In this document: positions 51,631 to 61,761 of the stretch, one piece after another
Layout: every line of letters starts with the position of its first letter
Position numbering within the stretch: the first letter of the stretch is position 1
Assembly: GCF_014596525.1 (NCBI RefSeq)
Contig: NZ_MSJP01000022.1
Coordinates: 1 to 64,000, forward strand
DNA: 64,000 bases
Origin: Streptomyces sp. CBMA291
GTDB lineage: Bacteria > Actinomycetota > Actinomycetes > Streptomycetales > Streptomycetaceae
Direction of reading: 5' to 3'
The notes under the pieces: model-generated
Seen by the model: the letters and a program-made list of their open reading frames with translations, nothing else
What the model was told of the DNA's origin: nothing
The model's database searches: none
Translations under genes and position numbers: made by a program

Positions 51631-52536
51631 CTACACCCCGCGGGCGGCCTCGGCTGCCCGCGCGCGGAAGCGGCGCAGGATCTCCTCGCCCGCCGCGACC
51701 CCCCGTTCCGTGAGGACGTCGACGTGCGGGGCGGTCCAGTCGTGGTCGGCCAGTTCGCCGTGGCCGGGCCGCCAGGCACGGTCGGCGGCGAGCAGCAGGT
51801 CCGCGTCGAGGAGCGAGTCGCCCGCGGCCAGGGTGAGGGCGGCCCCGGTGCGGCGGGCGACCTCCCGGACCGCCGCGCTCTTGGTGAGCGGCTTCGGGAC
51901 CGCGTACACCTTGCGGCCCTGGAGCGAGACCGTCCAGCCCCGCTCGCCCGCCCAGGCGCCGAAGCGGGCCAGCCAGTCGGCGGGCAGCCGCTCCCGTTCG
52001 ACGACGAGGTAGGCGAAGAGGTCCTCGGCGACCCGGTGCTTGCGGACCCACGACAGGTCGGTGGTGGCGGTGAGGTACGCGCGGATCTCGGAGAGCGGCG
52101 CGCACTCCTCGGCGATCCGGCGCAGCACGGAGGCGTGCCACTCGGGGTCGGAGACGCCGTCGACGAGGATGTGCCCGCCGTTGGCGCAGATCGCGTACTT
52201 CGGCGCGGTGCCGGGGAGCCTGATCCGCAGATACTGCTTGCGCGTCCGGGTCGTGGTCGGCACGAAGACGGCCTCGCCGGTGAGCCGGGCGAGGAGAACG
52301 GCCGCCTCCTCCGTCATGTACGACAGCGGCTTGGACTCGTGCACCTCGACGCAGAGCAGCCGGGGCGCCTGCGGGTCGGGCATGCCGAGGGCGAGCGCGG
52401 CGGAGGAGTAGATGAGGGTGCGGTCGAGGTCGCTGGCGACGAGGGTGGTGCCGCCCGCCCGCCCCGCACCCGTTCCCGGTCCCGTATCCGTGCCTGTTCC
52501 CGTGCCCGTGCCCGTCGTGGGCGGGGTCGCGTTCAT
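51631..52536 (-). CDS. HAD-superfamily phosphatase of the Ter module
   Basis: 301 aa from ATG 52536, overlapping the preceding stop by 4 bp (ATGA). A Gly-Thr-rich 28-residue N-terminal tail precedes motif I VASDLDRTLIYSS; VPTTTRTRKQYLR is motif II; LTKSAAVREVARRTG with a lysine motif III and AAGDSLLDADLL motif IV. It belongs to the group found with StiP, TRSP-PRTase and CitE-like genes in Ter operons, predicted to dephosphorylate a nucleoside-like intermediate. Also related to mannosyl-phosphoglycerate phosphatases. Confidence 0.88.
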   Translation of the reverse strand: MNATPPTTGTGTGTGTDTGPGTGAGRAGGTTLVASDLDRTLIYSSAALALGMPDPQAPRLLCVEVHESKPLSYMTEEAAVLLARLTGEAVFVPTTTRTRKQYLRIRLPGTAPKYAICANGGHILVDGVSDPEWHASVLRRIAEECAPLSEIRAYLTATTDLSWVRKHRVAEDLFAYLVVERERLPADWLARFGAWAGERGWTVSLQGRKVYAVPKPLTKSAAVREVARRTGAALTLAAGDSLLDADLLLAADRAWRPGHGELADHDWTAPHVDVLTERGVAAGEEILRRFRARAAEAARGV

Positions 52537-53696
52537 CGGGCCGCCACCGCCTTGCCGTCGGCGCCCGTGGCACCCCGGGTGTAGCGGGGGTGGATCAGGC
52601 CGACACAGCTGTACGGAAGGTCGTCGACCTCCTCGACCGGCACTCCGCGCTGGTCGGCGAGCAGGCGGATGTGCGCGAGGTCGGCTTCGGCGCCGCGCTT
52701 GGCGAGGATCTTCCAGGGGACCCGGCGGAGCAGGACGCGGGTGGTCTCGCCGACGCCCGGCTTGACGAGGTTCACGTCGTGGATGCCGTACTCCTCGCTG
52801 ATCCGCTCCACCGCCGCCCAGCCCTCCCAGGTGGGGGTGCGGTCGGTCGAGAGGAGTTCCTTCACCTCGTACGCGACGGACTCGGCGACCTCGTCGTAGC
52901 GGGCGGACACGGCGTCGAGGAAGACGCCGGAGACATCGACACCGGCCAGCTCGCGGTAGTACTTCCCGCCGTGGAAGTCGTCGGGTCCGACGAGGTCGGC
53001 GCGGAGCACCGTACGCGAGATCAGGCCGGAGACCGTGGAGTTGAGGCAGGCGGAGGGGATGAGGAAGTCCTCGCGGGTGCCGTGGACGCGGACGCACGAG
53101 CCCGGGTCGGCGAGGACCGCGATCTCCGGGTCGAAGCCGGTGACGCCCTCGGCCGCCTCGAACCGCTCGATGGCCTGGGCGAGTTCGCGGGTGATGGCGC
53201 CCTTGCCCGTCCAGCCGTCGACGAACACGACGTCGGCCGGGTCGTGGTGGGCGGCTAGCCAGCGCAGGGCGGTGGCGTCGATGCCCCGGCCGCGCACGAT
53301 CGAGACGGCGTAGTGGGGCAGGTCGAGGCCGTGCCGGGCCTGGGCCCAGCGGCGCATGAGGACGCCCACGGGGGTGCCGGCGCGGGCCAGCGAGACGAGG
53401 ACCGGGCGGCGGCCCGCGCGCTCGGCGAGGACGGTCTCCGTGACGGTGCCGACGGCGCGGGCGATACGGGCGGCGGAGGCCTCCAGTGCGCTGTGGAAAA
53501 GCTCCTGGTAGCGGGCGTCGGGCTGGTACTCGACGGGCAGCGACTCGGCGTAGTGGGCGCCGCCGCTCTGGATGGCCTCCTCACGTTCCTCGGTGGGCGC
53601 CTCCAGGACGACGTCCGAGAGGTCCTGGAGCAGCCAGCCGACCTCCTCGGGGGCGTACGAGGAGAAGGCGGGGCCGCGAAGGGGCTCGGGCAGCAT
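52533..53696 (-). CDS. StiP-family PRTase-like/cysteine-protease-like protein with PELOTA-type C terminus
   Basis: 387 aa. VLVSLARAGTPVGVLMRRWAQ and VVFVDGWTGKGAITREL correspond to the phosphoribosyltransferase-like core with PRPP-loop-like DGWTGKG. SVSGLISRT and DDFHGGKYYRELAGVDVSGVFLDAVSARY are StiP marks; residues 320-375 (VNLVKPGVGETTRVLLRRVPWKILAKRG) look like a PELOTA RNA-binding-type domain. Known from Ter-linked clusters, predicted to act on a nucleoside-like metabolite. Downstream gene overlaps by 4 bp. Confidence 0.88.
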   Translation of the reverse strand: MLPEPLRGPAFSSYAPEEVGWLLQDLSDVVLEAPTEEREEAIQSGGAHYAESLPVEYQPDARYQELFHSALEASAARIARAVGTVTETVLAERAGRRPVLVSLARAGTPVGVLMRRWAQARHGLDLPHYAVSIVRGRGIDATALRWLAAHHDPADVVFVDGWTGKGAITRELAQAIERFEAAEGVTGFDPEIAVLADPGSCVRVHGTREDFLIPSACLNSTVSGLISRTVLRADLVGPDDFHGGKYYRELAGVDVSGVFLDAVSARYDEVAESVAYEVKELLSTDRTPTWEGWAAVERISEEYGIHDVNLVKPGVGETTRVLLRRVPWKILAKRGAEADLAHIRLLADQRGVPVEEVDDLPYSCVGLIHPRYTRGATGADGKAVAAR

Positions 53697-53700
53697 GGAG

Positions 53701-55371
53701 CTAGCTCCTTTCGGGAGCCTGGGGAACCTGGGGGGCCTGGGGAACCTGGGGGGCCTGGGGAGGTTGGGAGGCCTGGGGAGGTTGGGAGGCCTGGGGAGGT
53801 TGGGGCCCCTGGAGGCCTTGGACGGCTTTGGAGGCTTCGGGAGCCTTGGGGGCCTCGGGTGCCTTGGGGGCCTCGGTCGTCACAGGCGTCACCGTGGCTT
53901 CCGGCGTCTCCGGCGTCTCCGGTCCCGTGGTCCGGGGCCTGTACGAGGGCACGACCGCGAGGACGACGCGTGGGATGTGCGCGGCCAGCCGGGCGAGGAG
54001 GCCGTCCGGGGCGTGCAGCGCGGGGGTGTCGGCGGCGGAGTCGACGACCGCGACGACGGCGTCGAAGTCCGCGCCCGCCACGTTGTACGCGTACCGCTCG
54101 CCGGGTCCGTCGGCCGGGTCGTCGTGTGCGGGGAAGACGAGCCGGGTGCGGATCGCGTAGCCGGGGTCGTCGACGGCCAGGACGGGTGAGCGGGTGGTGG
54201 TGGAGAACCGGACGTCGTGTCCGGCCTCCTCCAGGGCGGTGCCGAGGCGCAGCGGCGCGTACATCAGCTCCTCGAAGCCCAGGACGAGGATACGGCGGGC
54301 GCCGCCGAGGGCGGGTGCGATACGGGTGGCGAGGCCGGGGAGCGCCGCTTCGAGGCGGGTGCGGTGCGCGGGCGTGAAGCCGTGCCGTCCGCCGTCGGGC
54401 ACGCCGGAGGGCCAGCCGAGGTCGACACGGAGGGGGGCGGCGGGCCGGGGCGCCGCCTCGGAGGGCATATCGGGGGTATCAGGGGTCCCCTCGGGGGCCG
54501 TACCGGTAGCCGTATCGGGGGTCCCCACGGCGGTCGTGGTCGTCCCGGTGACCGCCCTCTTGGCCTCCCCCGCCGTCTCCCCCGCGGCCTCCCCCGCCGT
54601 CTCCCCTGCGGCCTCCCCCGCTGTCTCCCCTGCGGCCTCCCCCGCTGTCTCGCCGGCCGGCTCCCCGCCCGCCGTCTCGTGCCGTGCGACCAGGGCCTGT
54701 CCCTTCTCCAGTACGCCCTCCGGAAGGCGTACGGTGCCGGCGGCGCGGGTCACCAGGTCGACGCGGGCGCCGATCTCCTCGGCGAAGGCGTCGAGGCGGC
54801 CGAGGTCGGCGGCGGAGCGCATGTCGACGAGGGCGACGACGACGTACCGGCCGCGCGGGTAGCGCTCGTGCAGGGCGCGGATGGTGTTGAGGACGGTGTT
54901 CCCGGTGGAGAACTCGTCGTCGACGAGGACGAGGGGGCCGTCGCCCGCGAGCAGGGCCGGGTCCTCGGGGAGCAGCAGGTGCGAGGTGGCGTGGGAGTGG
55001 GACTCCTCGAAGCCGCCCGCGCGGGCGACGCCGGGGACCGGGCGCCGGGTGGAGTGGAGGTAGGGGGCGTGCCGGAGGCCGTCGGCGACGGAGTGGCCGA
55101 GGGCGGTGGCGGTCTCGGCGTAACCGAGGACGACCGCGCGGGCGGCCTCGGTCTCGCCGAGGAGGTCCAGGACCCGGCGCCCGAGGTCGAGACCGGCGCC
55201 GTGGACGACGGAGGGCCGCTGGGGCACGTGCTTGCCGAGCACGCTGGAGACCAGCAGATGCGCGCGTCTGGGGTTGCGGCGCAGTGCGAGGCCCAACAGG
55301 TCGGGCAGGTCGCCGCCGCCGATCAGCTCGACGCCCAGTCGCTCCGCGACCCACGTTCCGGTCCACACCAC
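53701..55371 (-). CDS. Phosphoribosyltransferase fused to TRSP domain (Ter module)
   Basis: 556 aa from GTG 55371. PRTase core with PRPP loop LVLVDDEFSTGNTVLN (147-162); TRSP domain from LRVDLGWPSGVPDGGRHGFTP to YNVAGADFDAVVAVVDS (about 313-490). A linker (235-272) has GETAGEAA repeats in 24-bp DNA units and the last 40 residues are Pro/Gln/Ala repeats ([10 protein letters not shown]). Repeat number may vary between strains. Members are found only in Ter clusters, as I recall. The stop lies 5 bp from the next gene. Confidence 0.9.
   Translation of the reverse strand: MVWTGTWVAERLGVELIGGGDLPDLLGLALRRNPRRAHLLVSSVLGKHVPQRPSVVHGAGLDLGRRVLDLLGETEAARAVVLGYAETATALGHSVADGLRHAPYLHSTRRPVPGVARAGGFEESHSHATSHLLLPEDPALLAGDGPLVLVDDEFSTGNTVLNTIRALHERYPRGRYVVVALVDMRSAADLGRLDAFAEEIGARVDLVTRAAGTVRLPEGVLEKGQALVARHETAGGEPAGETAGEAAGETAGEAAGETAGEAAGETAGEAKRAVTGTTTTAVGTPDTATGTAPEGTPDTPDMPSEAAPRPAAPLRVDLGWPSGVPDGGRHGFTPAHRTRLEAALPGLATRIAPALGGARRILVLGFEELMYAPLRLGTALEEAGHDVRFSTTTRSPVLAVDDPGYAIRTRLVFPAHDDPADGPGERYAYNVAGADFDAVVAVVDSAADTPALHAPDGLLARLAAHIPRVVLAVVPSYRPRTTGPETPETPEATVTPVTTEAPKAPEAPKAPEASKAVQGLQGPQPPQASQPPQASQPPQAPQVPQAPQVPQAPERS
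54563..54652 (-). repeat. 24-bp tandem repeats coding GETAGEAA
   Basis: Units at 54563, 54587, 54611 and a partial one at 54635 differ by single transitions. In-frame linker of the PRTase-TRSP protein. Confidence 0.9.
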
Positions 55372-55389
55372 GTCGTCGACGTCCCTTCG

Positions 55390-56574
55390 TCAGCCGGCCA
55401 GGCCGGCGGTGAGCAGTTCCACGAAGCCGACGTCCTCGTGGGCGACGCCGAAGACCTCGGCGCGCAGCAGGACCCGCTCGGCCCAGGCGCGGTGCGGCTT
55501 CACTTCGTTCATCTTGTTCGTGTAGGCGGAGCGGAGGACTCCGCCGCCGCCCTGTTCGGGGCGGAGGATGTCCCGGGCGTCGCTCCACTCCTCGTGGCTG
55601 ACCACGGAGAGGGCGTGCACGGGGGCCACGTGGGTGGGGTGGATGCAGGTCTTGCCGAGCAGTCCGTTGGCGCGGTCCAGTTCGATCTCGCGGAGCAGTC
55701 CGTCGAGGTCGTGCTCGATGAGCGCGGTGCGCAGGTCCTCGGCGCGGCCCTCCAGGAAGGGGCTGCGGCGCAGTTGGGGCTTGAACATGCGCTCGCCGGG
55801 CCGGAAGTACTCCCAGACGGGTCCCGTGACGGTGAAGCCGGTGCCGTCGGAGCGGCCGAGGACGTTGACGACGTCGGCGATGACGTTCGCGACGATCTTG
55901 ACGTCGTAGGCGGTCATGTCGGGCGAGCGGCGCAGTCCGTAGGCGGAGCAGAAGTCGGTGACGCCGAGGCGGAGGGCGAGTATCCGGTCGCGGTACTTCC
56001 CGGTGACCGAGGCGATGCCGGCGAGGGTCTCGGCCCGGGTCTCCAGGTGGAGGAGTTCGGGGGACTCCAGGACGGGCATGGCGAAGAGGCGCCGTCCGCT
56101 GGTCCACTCGGCCCGCGCGAGCGCTTCGAGGAAGGCGTGGCCACGGTTTTCGGTGAATTTGGGCAGTACGAATCCGGACAGCAGACGGACGGTGTCGCCG
56201 AGGCGGTCGACGAGCCCGGTGATCTGTCCCGGTTCGCGGACCCTGATGAAGAGCAGGGGCAGGTCGTGGGCCGGTCCGGCGTCAGGGGAGGGCCCGGCGG
56301 CGAGGTCGGCGAACTGCCGGACGAGGTTCTCCTCGCCCGCCTCGACGTCGGCGTCTCCGATGGAGTCCTCCAGGCAGAGGACCATGGAAACCACGCCTCG
56401 GGCCGCCTGCTTGCGGATGTCGTCGGCGAGCCGGAGCCGGGTGGCCGGGCTGTAGAGGGTGGCGCCCAGGGCCGCGGCGAGGATCCGGGCGGGCGAGTCG
56501 GACGTGAAGTCGGCCGGTTCGCGATGGAAGAGCCGGGCCCTCGTCGCCGATGGGATATGCCCGAAATGATGCAT
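55390..56574 (-). CDS. CitE-like HpcH/HpaI aldolase-type protein (Ter module)
   Basis: 394 aa from ATG 56574, GGGGAG five bases upstream. VSMVLCLEDSIGDADVE (metal glutamate/aspartate), LFIRVREPGQI (arginine), FVLPKFTENRG, FAMPVLESPELLHL and LALRLGVTDFCSAYGLRRS give the CitE/HpcH TIM-barrel active-site pattern; GKTCIHPTHVAPVHAL closes it. First gene of the Ter biosynthetic operon. The substrate is unknown; carbon-carbon lyase activity is expected. Confidence 0.9.
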   Translation of the reverse strand: MHHFGHIPSATRARLFHREPADFTSDSPARILAAALGATLYSPATRLRLADDIRKQAARGVVSMVLCLEDSIGDADVEAGEENLVRQFADLAAGPSPDAGPAHDLPLLFIRVREPGQITGLVDRLGDTVRLLSGFVLPKFTENRGHAFLEALARAEWTSGRRLFAMPVLESPELLHLETRAETLAGIASVTGKYRDRILALRLGVTDFCSAYGLRRSPDMTAYDVKIVANVIADVVNVLGRSDGTGFTVTGPVWEYFRPGERMFKPQLRRSPFLEGRAEDLRTALIEHDLDGLLREIELDRANGLLGKTCIHPTHVAPVHALSVVSHEEWSDARDILRPEQGGGGVLRSAYTNKMNEVKPHRAWAERVLLRAEVFGVAHEDVGFVELLTAGLAG

Positions 56575-56760
56575 GTGACTCCCCGGCTGCCTTTCTGGAC
56601 CCTGACGACATGTGGCCGGTAATAGTACGTAGGTACGGGTGTCCTTAGTTCCCGCCCCTCGTGAAATCCAGGTAACCCGTCCACGTCCGTCACACCGTGC
56701 CGGGCATTCATGCCGCCCCCGCGTTGTCCGGGGGTCGGCCGGGAGGGCAGGATTGCGGTC

Positions 56761-57708
<948 letters not shown>

Positions 57709-57745
57709 ACCCCGGACCGGCCGGGGGCGGGGGCCGGGGCGGGGC

Positions 57746-58483
57746 CTACGCCTTGGACTTGTAGCCGCGCCCCCACTGGAGTCCCCAGCCGTACAGCCGG
57801 TCCAGCTCCGCCTGGAAGCCGTACACGAAACGCACCTCACGGCGGACCGTCAGCTCGCCCTTGACGTTCTCCAGGGCGAAGACCGCGCAGGACCTGGCCT
57901 GCGGGGCGCGCTCGTCGAGGTCGATCTCTATCCGCGGGCCGTTGCTGGGGTAGAGCGTGACCTTGGCCTGCGTACGGTCGAAGGCCGGGGTCTGGTCGTA
58001 GATGTACGCGAAGAACAGCAGGCGCTTGATCTCGTCCTTGTGGTCCAGGTTGACGAAGATCGTCTCCCCGGAGGAGCCGCCGAAGCGGTCGTCCCCGCTG
58101 AGCTTCACGTACGGGGCGCTGTTCAGGTCGCCCAGGAGGTCGCCGAGCGGCTGCACCACGCCCTTGCTGCCGTCGGTCAGCTCGTAGAGGCAGCCGAGGT
58201 CCAGGTCGACGTTGACCATGCCCTGGGTGTGTCCCTGGACGATCTCCGGCTTGAAGAGCCGGGAAGGGTGCCGCAGCAGCTGCCCGCTCTGGCGGGGGCG
58301 CGCGTCGAAGTCCGAGGTCCGCATCCGCCAGGAGAGGTTCACCCGGAGGTTGCCGCCCGCCGCGCCCTGTTTGGTCAGGGAGACGGTCGGACGCCGTCTC
58401 GTGAGATCGATCGCGTCCGCCCCGGCGCCGCCCATGTCGAATTGCGCCGTCCGTCCAGGAAACAGGTTGTCCCAGAAGGCCAT
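57746..58483 (-). CDS. TerD/TerA-like protein
   Basis: 245 aa. PTVSLTKQGAAGGNLRVNLSW opens the TerD-like sheet; NVDLDLGCLYELTDGSKGVVQPLGDLLGDLNSAPYVKLSGDDRFGGSSGETIFVNLDHKDEIKRLLFFAYIY is diagnostic, here with the calcium-site acids DLDLGC and LSGDDR. Ter-type stress protein; partner of the TerC gene 102 bp downstream. Confidence 0.92.
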   Translation of the reverse strand: MAFWDNLFPGRTAQFDMGGAGADAIDLTRRRPTVSLTKQGAAGGNLRVNLSWRMRTSDFDARPRQSGQLLRHPSRLFKPEIVQGHTQGMVNVDLDLGCLYELTDGSKGVVQPLGDLLGDLNSAPYVKLSGDDRFGGSSGETIFVNLDHKDEIKRLLFFAYIYDQTPAFDRTQAKVTLYPSNGPRIEIDLDERAPQARSCAVFALENVKGELTVRREVRFVYGFQAELDRLYGWGLQWGRGYKSKA

Positions 58484-58585
58484 CCCGCCCTCACCCCCTA
58501 CTGCTCGTGATCACCCGCGCATGCCGACGGGGCGGCCGGGTGCACCGGCCGCCCCGCAGTGAAGCGTTCCTCATTGTGGGGGGTG

Positions 58586-59734
58586 TCACACCCCGGACGG
58601 AACCTCTGTCTTGTCCTCCGAGGAACCGGATCCGCCCTCGGCCGCCGCCAACGCCTTGTTGCGCCGGACGGAGGACCAGAAGGACCAGCCGATCAGGACG
58701 ATGCCGACGAGACCGGTGATCAGCTCGTGGATCTCGTACTGGATGGTGATCATGAGGATCACGGCCAGCGCGCCGATCGCGTAGTGCGCGCCGTGCTCCA
58801 GGAAGACGTAGTCGTCGAGGGTGCCCTGACGGACCAGATAGACCGTCAGCGAACGCACGTACATGGCGCCGACTCCGAGTCCGAGCGCCATCAGGACGAT
58901 GTCGTTGGTGATGGCGAAGGCGCCGATGACGCCGTCGAAGGAGAAGGAGGCGTCGAGGACTTCCAGGTAGAGGAACATGAAGAACGCGGCCTTGCCGGCG
59001 AGCCGGACCGCGGAGACCTTCTTGCCGCTGCGCTTGGCCTCCTCCTCGGCCTCGTGCTCCCGCTCCTCGTCCTCCTCCAGCTTGTTCTCGAAGTAGCCGG
59101 AGAGACCGCCGACGACCAGGTACGTGATGAGACCGGCGATGCCGGAGATCAGCACCGTCTGGGCCTTGTCGACGTGCAGACCGCCGTGCTGGTGGGCATG
59201 GGTCGCGAAGGTCATCGCGCTGACGAGCAGGACGACGAGGGCGATGCAGACCGACAGCATGTCGACCTTGCCGAGCTTGGCCAGCGGGCGCTCGATCCAG
59301 CGCAGCCACTGGATGTCACGCTCCTCGAAAATGAAATCGAGGAAGATCATCAGCAGGAACATGCCACCGAAGGCGGCGATCGACGGATGCGCGTCGGTCA
59401 CCAGTTCCTGGTACTTGTCGGCGTCGTTCAGCGCGAGGTCGACGGCCTCGATCGGGCCGAGCTTCGCGCTGATCGCGACGATCACGACGGGGAACACGAG
59501 ACGCATGCCGAAGACCGCGATGAGCACGCCGACCGTGAGGAAGATCTTCTGCCAGAAGGCATTCATCTTCGTCAGGATCCCGGCGTTGACCACCGCGTTG
59601 TCGAAGGACAGCGAGATCTCGAGGACGCAGAGGATGGCGACGATCCCGAAGGCCTCCCATCCCCCGTAGAGCACGGCGGCGGCCAGCCCCAGCGCAGTGA
59701 TCGCGAACGACCAGCCGAAGGTTTTCAGAATCAC
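58586..59734 (-). CDS. TerC/DUF475-family membrane protein
   Basis: 382 aa from GTG 59734. About nine membrane helices; ILCVLEISLSFDNAVVNAGIL and VLDASFSFDGVIGAFAIT carry the SFDN/SFDG motifs of TerC family metal transporters/partners. A His-rich loop FATHAHQHGG lies mid-protein. DUF475 TerC proteins are linked to TerD-based stress complexes and Mn/metal handling. Followed by the ter genes on the same strand. Confidence 0.93.
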   Translation of the reverse strand: MILKTFGWSFAITALGLAAAVLYGGWEAFGIVAILCVLEISLSFDNAVVNAGILTKMNAFWQKIFLTVGVLIAVFGMRLVFPVVIVAISAKLGPIEAVDLALNDADKYQELVTDAHPSIAAFGGMFLLMIFLDFIFEERDIQWLRWIERPLAKLGKVDMLSVCIALVVLLVSAMTFATHAHQHGGLHVDKAQTVLISGIAGLITYLVVGGLSGYFENKLEEDEEREHEAEEEAKRSGKKVSAVRLAGKAAFFMFLYLEVLDASFSFDGVIGAFAITNDIVLMALGLGVGAMYVRSLTVYLVRQGTLDDYVFLEHGAHYAIGALAVILMITIQYEIHELITGLVGIVLIGWSFWSSVRRNKALAAAEGGSGSSEDKTEVPSGV

Positions 59735-59763
59735 TGTCTACCCCATCGTGAAATTACATGGCT

Positions 59764-60339
59764 TTACGAAACGTTGACCCCGAAGTCTAGAGCGATCCCA
59801 CGAAGTCCGGACGCGTACCCCTGCCCCACCGCGCGGAACTTCCATTCGCCGTTGTACCGGTACAGCTCGCCGAAGATCATCGCGGTCTCCGTGGAAGCGT
59901 CCTCGGAGAGGTCGTAGCGGGCGAGTTCCTGACCGTCCGTCTGGTTCACCACGCGGATGAACGCGTTGGAGACCTGACCGAAGCTCTGGCCGCGATTGTC
60001 GGCGTCGTGGATCGACACCGGAAAGACGATCTTGTCGCAGTGGGCCGGGACCTTGGTGAGGTCGACGATGAGGGACTCGTCGTCGCCGTCACCCTCGCCG
60101 GTGAGGTTGTCACCGGTGTGCTCGACGGAGCCCTCGGGGCTGCGCAGCTGGTTGTAGAAGACGAAGTACTCGTCCCCGAGCACCCTTCCGGCCTGACACA
60201 GCAGGGCGCTGGCGTCGAGGTCGAAGGCGGCTCCCGTGGTGGAGCGCGCGTCCCAGCCGAGCCCCACGAGGACCTGGGTGAGGTTGGGTGCGGCCTTGGA
60301 GAGGGAGACATTGCCTCCCTTGGCGAGCGTGACGCCCAT
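59764..60339 (-). CDS. terD: TerD stress protein
   Basis: 191 aa from ATG 60339, GGAGGAA upstream. [88 protein letters not shown] and [34 protein letters not shown] are textbook TerD, with the acidic calcium site DGDDE. Close paralogue of the next gene (about 75 percent similar by eye). Confidence 0.96.
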   Translation of the reverse strand: MGVTLAKGGNVSLSKAAPNLTQVLVGLGWDARSTTGAAFDLDASALLCQAGRVLGDEYFVFYNQLRSPEGSVEHTGDNLTGEGDGDDESLIVDLTKVPAHCDKIVFPVSIHDADNRGQSFGQVSNAFIRVVNQTDGQELARYDLSEDASTETAMIFGELYRYNGEWKFRAVGQGYASGLRGIALDFGVNVS

Positions 60340-60347
60340 GTTCCGGT

Positions 60348-60416
60348 TCCTCCCCGGTGATGATGAGGCACGACCGGCGAGGGGTCCTCCCCGGTGGTGA
60401 TGAGGCACGACCGGCG
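60348..60416. repeat. 32-bp direct repeat between terD paralogues
   Basis: TCCTCCCCGGTGATGATGAG.. at 60348 and its copy at 60385 differ at one base over about 32 bp and contain the ribosome site of the downstream terD. Confidence 0.8.
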
Positions 60417-60439
60417 CCGCACGGAGTGTGCGGCGCCGG
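60411..60439 (-). terminator. 12-bp perfect stem hairpin between terD genes
   Basis: CCGGCGCCGCAC, loop GGAGT, exact complement; 19 bp after the upstream terD stop. Confidence 0.75.
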
Positions 60440-60458
60440 ACGGTCGAAGCGGTGTGGC

Positions 60459-61034
60459 TCAGACGTTGACGCCGAAGTCCTGCGCGATGCCGCGCAGACC
60501 CGAGGCGTAACCCTGGCCGACAGCGCGGAACTTCCACTCCGCACCGTGACGGTACAGCTCGCCGAAGACCATGGCGGTCTCGGTCGAGGCGTCCTCGGAG
60601 AGGTCGTACCGGGCGATCTCGGCGCCACCGGCCTGGTTCACGACGCGGATGAACGCGTTGCGCACCTGGCCGAAGGACTGCTGGCGGTTCTCGGCGTCGT
60701 AGATCGAGACCGGGAAGACGATCTTCGCCACGTCGGCCGGGACGGCGGCCAGGTCGACCTTGACCTGCTCGTCGTCGCCCTCGCCCTCGCCGGTCAGGTT
60801 GTCACCGGTGTGCTCGACCGAGCCGTCCGCGCTCTTCAGGTTGTTGAAGAAGACGAAGTCCTGGTCGTTGCGGACCTTGCCCGCCTCGCTCACCAGGATG
60901 GCGCTGGCGTCCAGGTCGAAGTCCGTACCGGTGGTGGTGCGGACGTCCCAGCCCAGACCCACGGTCACGGCGGTGAGGCCAGGGGCCTCCTTGGTCAGCG
61001 AGACGTTGCCGCCCTTGCTGAGGCTGACTCCCAC
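60459..61034 (-). CDS. terD: TerD stress protein
   Basis: 191 aa from GTG 61034, GGAGG five bases upstream, giving the same length as its neighbour paralogue. [89 protein letters not shown] and the [16 protein letters not shown] end. First of the two tandem terD genes. Confidence 0.96.
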   Translation of the reverse strand: MGVSLSKGGNVSLTKEAPGLTAVTVGLGWDVRTTTGTDFDLDASAILVSEAGKVRNDQDFVFFNNLKSADGSVEHTGDNLTGEGEGDDEQVKVDLAAVPADVAKIVFPVSIYDAENRQQSFGQVRNAFIRVVNQAGGAEIARYDLSEDASTETAMVFGELYRHGAEWKFRAVGQGYASGLRGIAQDFGVNV

Positions 61035-61183
61035 GAGTCCCTCCATAGGTTTCCAGGGGCAGCGCCCCCGTCGTGCGTTGGTATCGGATCAACGTCTGGA
61101 TCCTAGTGACGGGTTCCCGGCCGAAACAGTCGATTCGCCCGCGATTCCCGAGGTGTCGGCGCCGGAAGGCTCCGACAGGTGGT

Positions 61184-61642
61184 TCAGAGAGCCGCGAGGG
61201 CCTTGGTGTACGCGCCCAGGTCACGGGCATCCGGCAGGGCGTTGACGACGCTCCAGCGGACCACGCCCGTCTTGTCGACGACGAAGCTGCCGCGTACCGC
61301 GCAGCCCTTCTCCTCGTCGAAGACGCCGTAGGCGCGGGAGACCTCGCCGTGCGGCCAGAAGTCGGAGAGCAGCGGGTACTCCAGGGACTCCTGCTCTCCG
61401 AAGACGCGCAGGGTGTGCATGGAGTCGGCGGAGACCGCGAGGAGCTGGGTGTCGTCGTCGACGAAGGTGTCGAGGTTGTCCCGCAGCTCGCCGAGTTCAC
61501 CCGCGCAGACGCTGGTGAAGGCGAAGGGGTAGAAGACCAGGAGGACGTTCTTCGCGCCGCGGAAGTCCGCGAGCCGCACCGTACGCCCGTGGTTGTCCTT
61601 CAGTACGAAGTCCGGGGCCTGGCTGCCGACCTCGATCGCCAT
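61184..61642 (-). CDS. ahpE: 1-Cys/AhpE-type peroxiredoxin
   Basis: 152 aa. VLLVFYPFAFTSVCAGELGELRDN carries the peroxidatic cysteine (TSVCAGEL) and the Pro-Thr/Ser-Cys context; LLSDFWPHGEVSRAYGVFDEEKGCAVRGSFVVDKTG is the AhpE C-terminal half. It reduces peroxides using a mycothiol/mycoredoxin or similar system (family knowledge). Located 150 bp from terD and 120 bp from DUF3052. Confidence 0.93.
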   Translation of the reverse strand: MAIEVGSQAPDFVLKDNHGRTVRLADFRGAKNVLLVFYPFAFTSVCAGELGELRDNLDTFVDDDTQLLAVSADSMHTLRVFGEQESLEYPLLSDFWPHGEVSRAYGVFDEEKGCAVRGSFVVDKTGVVRWSVVNALPDARDLGAYTKALAAL

Positions 61643-61716
61643 CGCGTACGCGTCCCTTCTGCGGGGCCCTGACCTTGGGCCGAACCGGTGAGCACCACCC
61701 TACGGCCTATGCGTCA

Positions 61717-61746
61717 AAGCCCCCGCCGGCAGGCCGGCGGGGGCTT
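61717..61746 (-). terminator. 14-bp arm terminator of the DUF3052 gene
   Basis: AAGCCCCCGCCGGC AG GCCGGCGGGGGCTT, 16 bp after the DUF3052 stop, ending in CTT. Confidence 0.88.
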
Positions 61747-61761
61747 CTCGCAGCGTGCTGA

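Noticed and set aside
53700-53830. Tandem GGGGAACCTGGGGGGCC repeats that might be an array
   Set aside because: They code for the Pro/Gln/Ala tail of the PRTase-TRSP protein.
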